Assembly (NCBI GenBank): GCA_018969585.1
Contig: JAGWYB010000006.1
Span: 1-54,700 of the forward strand
Origin: Actinomycetales bacterium
GTDB taxonomy: Bacteria > Actinomycetota > Actinomycetes > Nanopelagicales > Nanopelagicaceae
Reading direction: 5' to 3'
Length of the DNA stretch: 54,700 nucleotides
Part shown: positions 45,045 to 54,700 of the stretch, in pieces
How positions within the stretch are numbered: the stretch's first letter is position 1
Layout of the letters: each line of letters begins with the position of its first letter
The notes under the pieces: generated by a model
What the model saw: the letters and a program-made list of their open reading frames with translations, nothing else
Told to the model about the DNA's origin: nothing
The model's database searches: none
Position numbers and translations under genes: made by a program

Positions 45045-46724
45045 ATGGCTCGCAATCCGATGAAACCAAGGTCTTACCTTGTTACGGACGGACTTGAACG
45101 CGCCCCAGCGCGCGGCATGTTGCGCGCTGTTGGAATGAAAGACGAAGATTTTGAAAAGCCTCAAATTGGGATTGCTTCATCTTGGAATGAAGTAACTCCA
45201 TGCAATCTCTCACTTGATCGACTCGCCAAAGCTTCAAAGAAGGGCGTTATTGAAGCCGGTGGCTTCCCTATGCAATTCGGCACCATCTCAATCTCGGATG
45301 GAATTTCTATGGGACATGAAGGAATGCATTTCTCGTTAGTTTCGCGAGAGGTTATTGCCGATTCTGTTGAGACCGTTATGGAAGCAGAACGCCTAGATGG
45401 CATGGTGACATTTGCAGGATGCGACAAATCACTTCCTGGAATGATGATGGCCGCTGCCCGGATAAATGTTGCGAGCGTTTTTGTGTACGCGGGATCGATC
45501 ATGCCGGGCAAAGTAGATGGCCGAGATGTGACGATTATCGATGCTTTTGAAGCAGTTGGAGCTTGCGCGCGTGGGCTAATTAGCGAAGCGGAAGTCGAAA
45601 AAATCGAACGAGCGATTTGTCCGGGTGAAGGCGCGTGCGGCGGCATGTACACCGCTAACACCATGGCATCTATTGGAGAAGCTTTAGGACTTTCACTTCC
45701 TGGCTCAGCTTCGCCACCATCTATTGATCGCCGCAGAGATGATTATGCAATCAAGTCAGGCGCTGCGGTCGTTGAACTTATTCGAAAGGGAATTCGCACT
45801 CGAGATATTCTCACTAAGAAAGCATTTGAGAATGCGATAACTATTCTTATGGCTCTCGGAGGTTCGACCAACGCGGTTTTGCACCTTCTAGCAATTGCCC
45901 ATGAAGCTAGAGTTGATTTAACGCTCGAGGACTTTCATAGAGTCGGCTCAAAGGTTCCTTTGCTGGGTGATCTCAAGCCCTTTGGTAAATATGTGATGAA
46001 CGATGTCGACAAAGTTGGCGGCGTTCCTGTAGTTCTTAAATCCCTTTTAGATGCAGGTTTGATTCATGGGGATTGCCTAACTGTGACCGGAAAAACTATG
46101 GCGGAAAATCTCTCTCAGATTAAACCTCCAGATCCCGATGGCGAAATTCTAAAAGCTACTAAGAGCGCGCTCTCATTAAGCGGTGGCATAACTATTCTTG
46201 GCGGATCGCTAGCGCCAGAAGGTGCTGTCACAAAAGTTGCCGGAGTTGGCGTAGATATCTTTGAAGGACCAGCTCGCGTGTTTGATCGCGAACAGGGCGC
46301 AATGGACGCATTAGAAAATGGAACTATCCAATCTGGTGATGTGGTTGTGATTCGATATGAAGGTCCTAAAGGTGGGCCGGGAATGCGCGAGATGTTAATG
46401 ATCACTGGTGCAATTAAAGGAGCCGGACTTGGAAAGTCAGTTCTATTGCTAACCGATGGAAGATTTTCAGGTGGCACAACTGGGTTATGCGTTGGTCATA
46501 TTGCACCGGAAGCAGTCGATGGCGGTCCCATCGCACTAGTGAAAGATGGGGATCGAATACGTATCGATATTATTAATCGAAAACTTGATCTCTTAGTTGA
46601 TGAATCAGAATTAGCAAAACGTCGAAGTAGCTTTAAACCATTGCCCGGTCGCTATGACTACGGGGTCCTCTCCAAATATGTGAAATTGGTTGGTTCGGCC
46701 TCGCGCGGGGCGGTCTGCGACTAA
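45045..46724 (+). CDS. ilvD: Dihydroxy-acid dehydratase
   Basis: The 559-aa Fe-S enzyme makes the 2-oxoacid precursors of valine, leucine and isoleucine. Cluster cysteines lie in [15 protein letters not shown] and [13 protein letters not shown], and the C-terminal [19 protein letters not shown] is typical. AAAGG precedes the ATG. It is separated from ilvB by the attenuator region and probably has its own promoter. Confidence 0.96.
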   Translation: MARNPMKPRSYLVTDGLERAPARGMLRAVGMKDEDFEKPQIGIASSWNEVTPCNLSLDRLAKASKKGVIEAGGFPMQFGTISISDGISMGHEGMHFSLVSREVIADSVETVMEAERLDGMVTFAGCDKSLPGMMMAAARINVASVFVYAGSIMPGKVDGRDVTIIDAFEAVGACARGLISEAEVEKIERAICPGEGACGGMYTANTMASIGEALGLSLPGSASPPSIDRRRDDYAIKSGAAVVELIRKGIRTRDILTKKAFENAITILMALGGSTNAVLHLLAIAHEARVDLTLEDFHRVGSKVPLLGDLKPFGKYVMNDVDKVGGVPVVLKSLLDAGLIHGDCLTVTGKTMAENLSQIKPPDPDGEILKATKSALSLSGGITILGGSLAPEGAVTKVAGVGVDIFEGPARVFDREQGAMDALENGTIQSGDVVVIRYEGPKGGPGMREMLMITGAIKGAGLGKSVLLLTDGRFSGGTTGLCVGHIAPEAVDGGPIALVKDGDRIRIDIINRKLDLLVDESELAKRRSSFKPLPGRYDYGVLSKYVKLVGSASRGAVCD

Positions 46725-46732
46725 TTCCACAT

Positions 46733-46752
46733 CCTGAGATAGGTATCTCAGG
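46733..46752. promoter_or_regulatory. Perfect palindrome just upstream of the ilvB -35 box
   Basis: CCTGAGATA-GG-TATCTCAGG has 9-bp arms and ends 2 nt before TTGACT. No T-tract follows, so it looks more like a regulator site or a weak ilvD transcript end than a full terminator. Confidence 0.45.
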
Positions 46753-46754
46753 GG

Positions 46755-46784
46755 TTGACTATCGCTAATTAGACGCGGAATAAT
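46755..46784 (+). promoter_or_regulatory. Promoter of the ilvB leader and operon
   Basis: TTGACT (46755-46760) and AATAAT (46779-46784) are separated by 18 nt. The leader-peptide ATG comes 6 nt after the -10, so the leader peptide would be translated from a leaderless start. Confidence 0.65.
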
Positions 46785-46790
46785 GCTCGT

Positions 46791-46841
46791 ATGACAACGA
46801 AGACATCTTCACTTTCAGTGGTGGTGATTCGTTGCGCGTGA
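46791..46841 (+). CDS. ilvB leader peptide (attenuation)
   Basis: The 16-residue ORF encodes MTTKTSSLSVVVIRCA. Leu, three consecutive Val (GTG GTG GTG) and Ile codons are what is expected for sensing the branched-chain aminoacyl-tRNAs. The TGA stop lies inside the left arm of the following hairpin, so ribosome position can affect RNA folding. It is too short for the ORF track. Confidence 0.75.
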   Translation: MTTKTSSLSVVVIRCA

Positions 46842-46862
46842 TCTAATCCAAAGATCACGCGC
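46834..46862 (+). promoter_or_regulatory. First leader hairpin (attenuator control stem)
   Basis: GCGCGTGATCT-AATCCAA-AGATCACGCGC forms a perfect 11-bp stem with a 7-nt loop that includes the leader stop codon. A ribosome reaching the stop would cover the left arm. It ends 1 nt before the terminator stem. Confidence 0.7.
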
Positions 46863-46863
46863 A

Positions 46864-46886
46864 CCCTCAGGAAACTGAGGGTTTTT
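46864..46886 (+). terminator. ilvB attenuator terminator
   Basis: CCCTCAG-GAAA-CTGAGGG is a perfect 7-bp stem with a GNRA loop, followed directly by TTTTT. It stands about 95 nt before ilvB, so it is a premature terminator of the leader transcript. Confidence 0.85.
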
Positions 46887-46903
46887 GCATTAGTGGGGCA
46901 AAT

Positions 46904-46971
46904 AAGGCGATACCAGAAAAAAGGCGATACCAGAAAAAAGGCGATACCAGAAAAAAGGCGATACCAGAAAG
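46904..46971 (+). repeat. Four 17-bp tandem repeats before the ilvB start
   Basis: The unit AAGGCGATACCAGAAAA occurs at 46904, 46921, 46938 and 46955; the first three are identical and the fourth ends in G. The last runs straight into GGAG of the ilvB ribosome-binding site. Each junction makes an A-run followed by AAGG. There are no spacers, so it is not a CRISPR. Its length is not a multiple of 3 and it lies in untranslated leader. Confidence 0.95.
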
Positions 46972-46980
46972 GAGTCGGAG

Positions 46981-48720
46981 ATGAGCGAACAGATCACCGG
47001 TGCGCAATCACTAGTTAAATCACTGGAAAGTGCCGGAGTTGAAGTTATGTTCGGTATTCCTGGCGGCGCAATCCTTCCTGCATACGATCCAATCTTTGAC
47101 TCCAAAATCAGACACATTCTGGTCAGACACGAGCAAGGTGCCGGGCATGCGGCAACTGGATATGCCCAAGTAACTGGAAAAGTTGGAGTTTGTATTGCGA
47201 CCTCCGGTCCAGGCGCCACAAATCTTGTAACGCCACTTGCGGACGCGCATATGGATTCCGTACCAATGGTCGCAATCACTGGCCAGGTTCCTGGACCGGC
47301 AATTGGAACTGATGCTTTTCAAGAAGCGGATATACGCGGCGTTACGATGCCAGTCACAAAACATAATTATTTGGTCACCGATCCAAATGAGATTCCAAGA
47401 GCTATCTCAGAAGCTTTCTATATCGCTAGATCCGGTAGGCCAGGACCAGTATTAGTTGATATTGCCAAAGATGCGCTGCAAAAGATGACTGGTTTTAATT
47501 ATCCAAAGCGGCCCGAACTTCGCGGCTATCGTCCACAAATTGAACCAAACGATCAAGCTATCCGTGATGCTGCAGCTCTTATTGCACAATCTGCAAAACC
47601 AGTTTTCTATATTGGTGGCGGAGTTATAAAAGCAAATGCCGCTAGCGATTTACTAAAACTTGCTGAATTAGTTGGCGCGCCAGTTGTGACTACATTGATG
47701 GCTCGCGGTGCATTTCCAGATAGCCATCGCCAACATCTAGGAATGCCAGGCATGCATGGCACCGTGGCGGCCGTAACAGCTCTTCAGAAATCTGATTTAT
47801 TAATCACTCTAGGTGCTCGATTTGATGACCGCGTAACTGGAAAACTAAGCACTTTCGCCGTAAATGCAAAAATTATTCATGCCGATATTGATCCAGCGGA
47901 AATTGGTAAGAATCGTTACGCGGATGTACCAATCATCGGGGATCTCGGCCCAACGATACGAGCACTAATTCCTGCGGTAGCTGCGGAGTTTAAGAAGAAG
48001 CAACCTGATTATTCGATTTGGTGGCGCCAGATGGATTCACTTCGTTCCACCTATCCACTTGGCTATAACGAACCAGAAGATGGCTCCCTTTCCCCTCAAT
48101 ATGTAATTGAGCGAATCGGAGCAATAACGGGTCCTGATGCGGTCTATGTAGCTGGAGTCGGACAACACCAGATGTGGGCGTCGCAATTTATTAAATATGA
48201 AAAACCACGCACCTGGCTCAACTCTGGCGGTTTGGGAACCATGGGATATGCCGTTCCAGCTGCAATGGGTGCCAAAGTTGGCGCACCCGACACACCAGTT
48301 TGGGCGATAGATGGTGACGGCTGTTTCCAGATGACAAATCAAGAGTTAGTAACTTGTTCTTTAAATAACATCCCGATCAAAGTTGCCATCATTAATAATG
48401 AAAGTTTAGGAATGGTTCGTCAGTGGCAATCCCTTTTCTATCAAGGTAGATATTCAAATACCGATCTGCATTCAAAGCGCATTCCTGACTTTGCAAAATT
48501 AGCGGAAGCTATGGGTTGCGTAGGACTTCGTTGCGAAAGTAAAGGTGATGTCGACAAGATCATCAAGGAAGCCAATGCAATAAATGACGCACCGGTCGTA
48601 GTTGACTTCAACGTTCATCGCGATGCCATGGTTTGGCCGATGGTTGCTGCTGGCACTTCAAATGATGACATCATGATTGCGCGAGAGCTAGCGCCAGACT
48701 GGGATTCACAGGAGTTATAA
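46981..48720 (+). CDS. ilvB: Acetolactate synthase large subunit
   Basis: The 579-aa ThDP enzyme condenses pyruvate with pyruvate or 2-oxobutyrate. It shows [13 protein letters not shown], the catalytic Glu in [25 protein letters not shown] and the ThDP motif [19 protein letters not shown] precedes the ATG. Followed without gap by ilvN. Confidence 0.97.
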   Translation: MSEQITGAQSLVKSLESAGVEVMFGIPGGAILPAYDPIFDSKIRHILVRHEQGAGHAATGYAQVTGKVGVCIATSGPGATNLVTPLADAHMDSVPMVAITGQVPGPAIGTDAFQEADIRGVTMPVTKHNYLVTDPNEIPRAISEAFYIARSGRPGPVLVDIAKDALQKMTGFNYPKRPELRGYRPQIEPNDQAIRDAAALIAQSAKPVFYIGGGVIKANAASDLLKLAELVGAPVVTTLMARGAFPDSHRQHLGMPGMHGTVAAVTALQKSDLLITLGARFDDRVTGKLSTFAVNAKIIHADIDPAEIGKNRYADVPIIGDLGPTIRALIPAVAAEFKKKQPDYSIWWRQMDSLRSTYPLGYNEPEDGSLSPQYVIERIGAITGPDAVYVAGVGQHQMWASQFIKYEKPRTWLNSGGLGTMGYAVPAAMGAKVGAPDTPVWAIDGDGCFQMTNQELVTCSLNNIPIKVAIINNESLGMVRQWQSLFYQGRYSNTDLHSKRIPDFAKLAEAMGCVGLRCESKGDVDKIIKEANAINDAPVVVDFNVHRDAMVWPMVAAGTSNDDIMIARELAPDWDSQEL

Positions 48721-49272
48721 ATGGCACAACACACTCTCTCTGTTCTCGTTGAAAATAGCCCAGGCGTACTTGCTCGCGTTGCAGGATTGTTTTCCCGTCG
48801 CGGTTACAACATTGATTCTCTAGCGGTCGGACCAACGGAGGATCCAAAGGTTTCGCGTATGACTATTGTTTTGAATTTAGAGGGTCACGCTCTTGATCAA
48901 GTTAGCGCCCAATTATTTAAATTAGTGAACGTAATTGGAATTCAAGAGATGAAAGATTCAGATACTCGCCAGCGCGAACTAGCATTCGTGAAAATTGCAG
49001 CCGAGCGTGGCAAGTTAGAGCCTTTGCTCGCCGGATATCAAGCAGAAATTGTCGAAGAAAAATCCGGCACCTCGATTGTTCAAGTGGTCGCCAACAATAA
49101 GGATTTAGTCGCTCTTTTGAAGAGACTAGAATCTCTAGGTATCAAGGAATTGGTGCAATCTGGAGCAATTGCAATTGAATTGGGTAGCCAAACATTGGTC
49201 GAGCAGACTGCGCTAGAGACTGGACTAGCAAGCTCGGACACCCAATCTCAATTAGAGGATTATCAGAACTAA
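48721..49272 (+). CDS. ilvN: Acetolactate synthase small (regulatory) subunit
   Basis: The 183-aa protein has an N-terminal ACT domain (HTLSVLVENSPGVLARVAGLFSRRGYNIDSL) that binds valine for feedback inhibition, and the ALS small-subunit C-terminal domain (ELAFVKI...). Its start codon directly follows the ilvB stop codon. Confidence 0.95.
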   Translation: MAQHTLSVLVENSPGVLARVAGLFSRRGYNIDSLAVGPTEDPKVSRMTIVLNLEGHALDQVSAQLFKLVNVIGIQEMKDSDTRQRELAFVKIAAERGKLEPLLAGYQAEIVEEKSGTSIVQVVANNKDLVALLKRLESLGIKELVQSGAIAIELGSQTLVEQTALETGLASSDTQSQLEDYQN

Positions 49273-49300
49273 ATCGAAACCAAATAGAAGAAACAACTAG

Positions 49301-51928
<2,628 letters not shown>

Positions 51929-51932
<4 letters not shown>

Positions 51933-52966
51933 GTAAATTTAAATTAGCAGTCATAGGTGGCGATGGAATCGGCCCTGAAGTTGTCGCTGAAGGTTTACGA
52001 GTTCTCGATAAGGTCAGTGAAAAATACAAACTTACTTTTGAACGGAAAGAGTTTGCATTAGGAGCCAAGTTCTGGCACGAAACCGGGGAAACGCTCCCAG
52101 ACTCTGTTCTCACTGAACTAACTAAATTTGACGCAATTCTCTTGGGTGCGGTTGGGGATCCATCTGTTCCAAGTGGTGTTCTAGAGCGTGGTTTACTTTT
52201 GAAATTACGTTTTGCCTTTGATCACTATATTAATCTTCGCCCGGCAAGACTTTATCCAGGTGTGACTGGGCCGCTATCCACCAAATCACCGATTGATTTT
52301 ATTGTTGTTCGTGAGGGCACAGAGGGTCCTTATGTTGGCGCAGGCGGCGTTCTTGCAGAAGGTACATCCTCTGAAATTGCTACCGAGGAGAGTTTGAATA
52401 CTCGACGGGGCGCTGAAAGAGTGATTCGTTACGCTTTCAATAAAGCAATGAGTCGTCCACGCAAGCAACTAACTCTGGTACATAAAAATAACGTTCTCAT
52501 GCGCGCTGGTGGACTCTGGACTCGCACATTCAATGAGGTCGCGAAAGATTTTCCGCAGATAAAGACCGACTACCTCCACGTCGATGCGGCATCCATGTTC
52601 TTTGTTACAAATCCGGATCGGTTTGATGTCGTCGTAACTGATAACTTGTTTGGAGACATATTGACCGATATCGCAGCTGCAATTTGCGGGGGTATTGGAT
52701 TGGCCGCATCTGGAAATATAAATCCCGAGGGTAGATTTCCATCTATGTTTGAACCAGTACATGGTTCAGCTCCTGATATTGCAGGGAAAGGAATCGCAGA
52801 TCCAACCGCAACCGTGATGTCTGTTGCAATGATGTTGCGACATCTTGGTCAAGAGGAAGCAGCCTTAAATGTTGAAGCTGCTGTTGCTGAAGACTTATCA
52901 AGTCGTGGCGACAAAAAGCGCAGCACTGCTGAAGTTGGTCAATCGCTTGCAGGGGCAATTACATGA
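51929..52966 (+). CDS. leuB: 3-isopropylmalate dehydrogenase
   Basis: The 345-aa decarboxylating dehydrogenase shows [25 protein letters not shown], the substrate-binding [14 protein letters not shown] and [28 protein letters not shown]. It also acts on citramalate-derived 3-methylmalate, which links it to cimA downstream. Overlaps serA and ilvE by ATGA. Confidence 0.95.
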
Positions 52967-54048
52967 AAATCAAGATAAAGCCAAACCCAAACCCCGTAAA
53001 AGACGCAGATCGTGAGCGTTTTGTTGCTGAACCAGGTTTTGGAAAATATTTCACTGATCACATGTTGGTTGCAGAATGGAATCAAAATTCGGGATGGAAT
53101 GATGCAGAGCTAAAGAGTTACGGCCCAATTTCATTAGACCCAGCAGCCATGGTTTTTCATTATGGGCAAGAGATTTTCGAAGGCATGAAGGCGTATCGCC
53201 AACCAGATGGTTCCGTTGCGCTGTTTCGTCCTGATGCTAACGGCGCGCGATTTATGAGAAGTGCTGCCCGGGTAGCTCTTCCAGAGTTGCCGGTTGCCGA
53301 CTTTGTTAATTGCGTAGAGGAATTAGTTAAGTTGGAATCTAAATGGGTTCCGAGCAAGATTGGCGAATCTTTGTATCTGCGACCATTCATGATTGCCACT
53401 GAAGTAGGTCTTGGCGTTCGCCCATCAAATAAAGCCATGTTTTCAATCATCGCCACTCCTGCCGGAGCGTATTTCAATGCGGAAAAAGCGGTCACAGTTT
53501 GGATCTCTACTGAATATGTCCGTGCCGCACAAGGAGGAACTGGCGAAGCTAAATGCGGCGGCAATTACGCCGCTTCACTCCTTGCTCAACAAGAAGCGGC
53601 AAAGCAAGGTTGCGATCAAGTAGTTTGGCTAGACGCCATTGAGCGGCGCTGGGTTGAAGAGATGGGCGGAATGAATCTTTATTTCGTGCGAGGCCAAGGT
53701 AAAGACGCCACAATTTTTACACCTAAATTAACCGGAACTTTATTGCCAGGAATAACTAGAGACTCAATTCTTTCTGTTGCTAAGGATCTTGGCTATAAGA
53801 CCGAAGAGGGCATGATAAGTATCGAAGAGTGGCGAGATGGCGTTGCTTCTGGAGAAATCTCTGAAATTTTTGCATGTGGAACTGCTGCTGTAATTGCGCC
53901 AGTTGGAACTGCCAAGAGCGCAAAGGGAACTTGGATTACTGGAGATGGCAGCCCTGGGAAGATAACCATGCAGATTAGAAATCATCTTTTGGGAATTCAG
54001 CATGGAACTATTGCTGATAAACATGGATGGATGAGAAAAGTCTGCTGA
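52963..54048 (+). CDS. ilvE: Branched-chain amino acid aminotransferase
   Basis: The 361-aa fold-type IV PLP enzyme performs the last step of Val, Leu and Ile synthesis. It shows [13 protein letters not shown], the PLP lysine in [13 protein letters not shown] and [10 protein letters not shown]. Overlaps leuB by ATGA and cimA by 1 nt. Confidence 0.95.
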   Translation: MKIKIKPNPNPVKDADRERFVAEPGFGKYFTDHMLVAEWNQNSGWNDAELKSYGPISLDPAAMVFHYGQEIFEGMKAYRQPDGSVALFRPDANGARFMRSAARVALPELPVADFVNCVEELVKLESKWVPSKIGESLYLRPFMIATEVGLGVRPSNKAMFSIIATPAGAYFNAEKAVTVWISTEYVRAAQGGTGEAKCGGNYAASLLAQQEAAKQGCDQVVWLDAIERRWVEEMGGMNLYFVRGQGKDATIFTPKLTGTLLPGITRDSILSVAKDLGYKTEEGMISIEEWRDGVASGEISEIFACGTAAVIAPVGTAKSAKGTWITGDGSPGKITMQIRNHLLGIQHGTIADKHGWMRKVC

Positions 54049-54700
54049 TGATCTCTGATTCCTTTCACGTTTACGACACAACGCTGCGAGATGGCGCTCA
54101 ACAAGAGGGATTGAATCTTTCTGTCCACGATAAATTGACCATAGCGCAGCATCTAGACGATCTCGGAGTTGGATTTATCGAAGGTGGATGGCCCGGCGCA
54201 AATCCAAAAGATACTGAATTCTTCAAGTTGGCAAAGAGCGAGTTAAAGTTTAAAAATGCAACATTTGTAGCTTTTGGAGCTACGCGACGTCCAAATGTCG
54301 CGGCCGCAGATGATGCTTTACTTCGAGCGCTTCAAGATTCTGGCGCTTCGGCAGTGACGCTTGTGGCTAAATCTCATGACCGCCATGTCGAACTAGCGCT
54401 AAAAACTTCTCTTGATGAAAACCTAGCCATGATTCGAGACTCGATAAAGTTTTTACGTGACGGTGGACAGCGAGTCTTTCTTGACGCAGAACACTTTTTC
54501 GATGGTTATCGCTCAAATCCAAAATATGCGCTTGAAGTAGTCCGGGTTGCCGCTGAAGCTGGCGCTGACGTGGTTGCGCTTTGTGACACAAATGGCGGCA
54601 TGTTGCCTGATGAGTTATCCCAAGTCGTACATGAAGTTCTAACTAAAAGTTCGGCTCGATTAGGCATTCATTGCCATAATGACACTGGTTGCGCAATCGC
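54048..54700 (+). CDS. cimA: (R)-citramalate synthase (partial, cut by the window edge)
   Basis: The frame from the ATG at 54048 stays open to the window end (217 codons) and is not in the ORF track. It is a DRE-TIM metallolyase: YDTTLRDGAQQEG, FIEGGWPGANPKD, ALCDTNGGMLPDE and the metal-binding GIHCHNDTGC. The spacing GWPGANPKDTEFF is typical of CimA rather than LeuA. It would condense pyruvate and acetyl-CoA to citramalate, giving isoleucine without threonine, with leuB acting later. Product assignment is strong but the C-terminal regulatory domain is not visible. Confidence 0.88.
   Translation, partial: MISDSFHVYDTTLRDGAQQEGLNLSVHDKLTIAQHLDDLGVGFIEGGWPGANPKDTEFFKLAKSELKFKNATFVAFGATRRPNVAAADDALLRALQDSGASAVTLVAKSHDRHVELALKTSLDENLAMIRDSIKFLRDGGQRVFLDAEHFFDGYRSNPKYALEVVRVAAEAGADVVALCDTNGGMLPDELSQVVHEVLTKSSARLGIHCHNDTGCAI

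Noticed and set aside
45161-45664. 167-aa minus-strand ORF inside ilvD
   Set aside because: It is fully antisense to a clearly coding gene, has no recognisable motif and a low-complexity composition expected of a shadow frame.
46904-46971. Short direct repeats as a CRISPR array
   Set aside because: The 17-bp units are head-to-tail with no spacers and no cas genes are present.

Overview
The window reads as one chromosome segment of an actinobacterium with unusually AT-leaning DNA and tightly packed genes. Many start codons overlap the previous stop as ATGA, and several genes have a TANNNT -10 box only 5-8 nt before the start, which suggests leaderless mRNAs. Actinobacterial markers include tandem clpP1-clpP2, folC followed by a DUF4233 membrane protein, the ettA / thioesterase / GH13 / glbO string, the mreBCD-mrdA-rodA-rne-rplU-rpmA-obg-proB-proA string and ilvB-ilvN-ilvC-serA-leuB-ilvE-cimA. 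From memory, the order gdh / ettA / thioesterase / aglA / glbO / HNH / pepN / rpiB / tig / clpP1P2 / clpX / valS / folC / ndk / rne / rplU / rpmA / obg / proBA follows the mycobacterial gene order. AT content and compactness make a streamlined freshwater lineage (Nanopelagicales/acI-like) a reasonable guess, but this is inference.

Layout. 1-2.5 kb: a 3' gene fragment, a CorA-type channel, glutamate dehydrogenase and a coupled micro-ORF. 2.5-9.1 kb: an accessory stretch bounded by tRNA-Lys and tRNA-Arg. It holds an integrase-like remnant, a small membrane protein, a degenerate GGDEF protein (QQEKF instead of GGDEF), and a RuBisCO-like protein (RLP) divergent from metY, a CoA-binding protein and a cupin. 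A secreted type II copper monooxygenase and a Tat-type Rieske protein follow. 9.1-18.3 kb: ettA, thioesterase, GH13, glbO, MscS, HNH, pepN, trmB, rpiB. 18.4-20.4 kb: two divergent exported proteins (one collagen-like) and tRNAs for Gly and Pro. 20.4-28.7 kb: tig, clpP1, clpP2, clpX, valS, folC. 28.7-41.7 kb: ndk, the rod-shape/elongasome genes, rne, ribosomal proteins L21 and L27, obg, proline synthesis. 41.7-54.7 kb: gatCAB, ilvD and the branched-chain amino acid operon behind a transcription attenuator, running off the right edge inside cimA.

The most interesting system is RLP + O-acetylhomoserine sulfhydrylase + cupin. These are three steps of the methylthioadenosine (MTA)-isoprenoid shunt known from Rhodospirillum rubrum, in which an RLP isomerises the methylthio-sugar phosphate, a cupin releases methanethiol and leaves 1-deoxyxylulose-5-phosphate, and MetY reuses the methanethiol to make methionine. 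The neighbouring PHM-like copper monooxygenase keeps all six expected copper ligands and sits next to an exported Rieske protein with atypical ligand spacing. The second highlight is the ilvB leader: a promoter, a 16-residue leader peptide with Leu and Val-Val-Val-Ile codons, two hairpins (the second a terminator) and four perfect or near-perfect 17-bp tandem repeats just before the ilvB ribosome-binding site.

All calls are by eye from the sequence and remembered family features; no search or folding program was run. Residue numbers are counted by hand and approximate.
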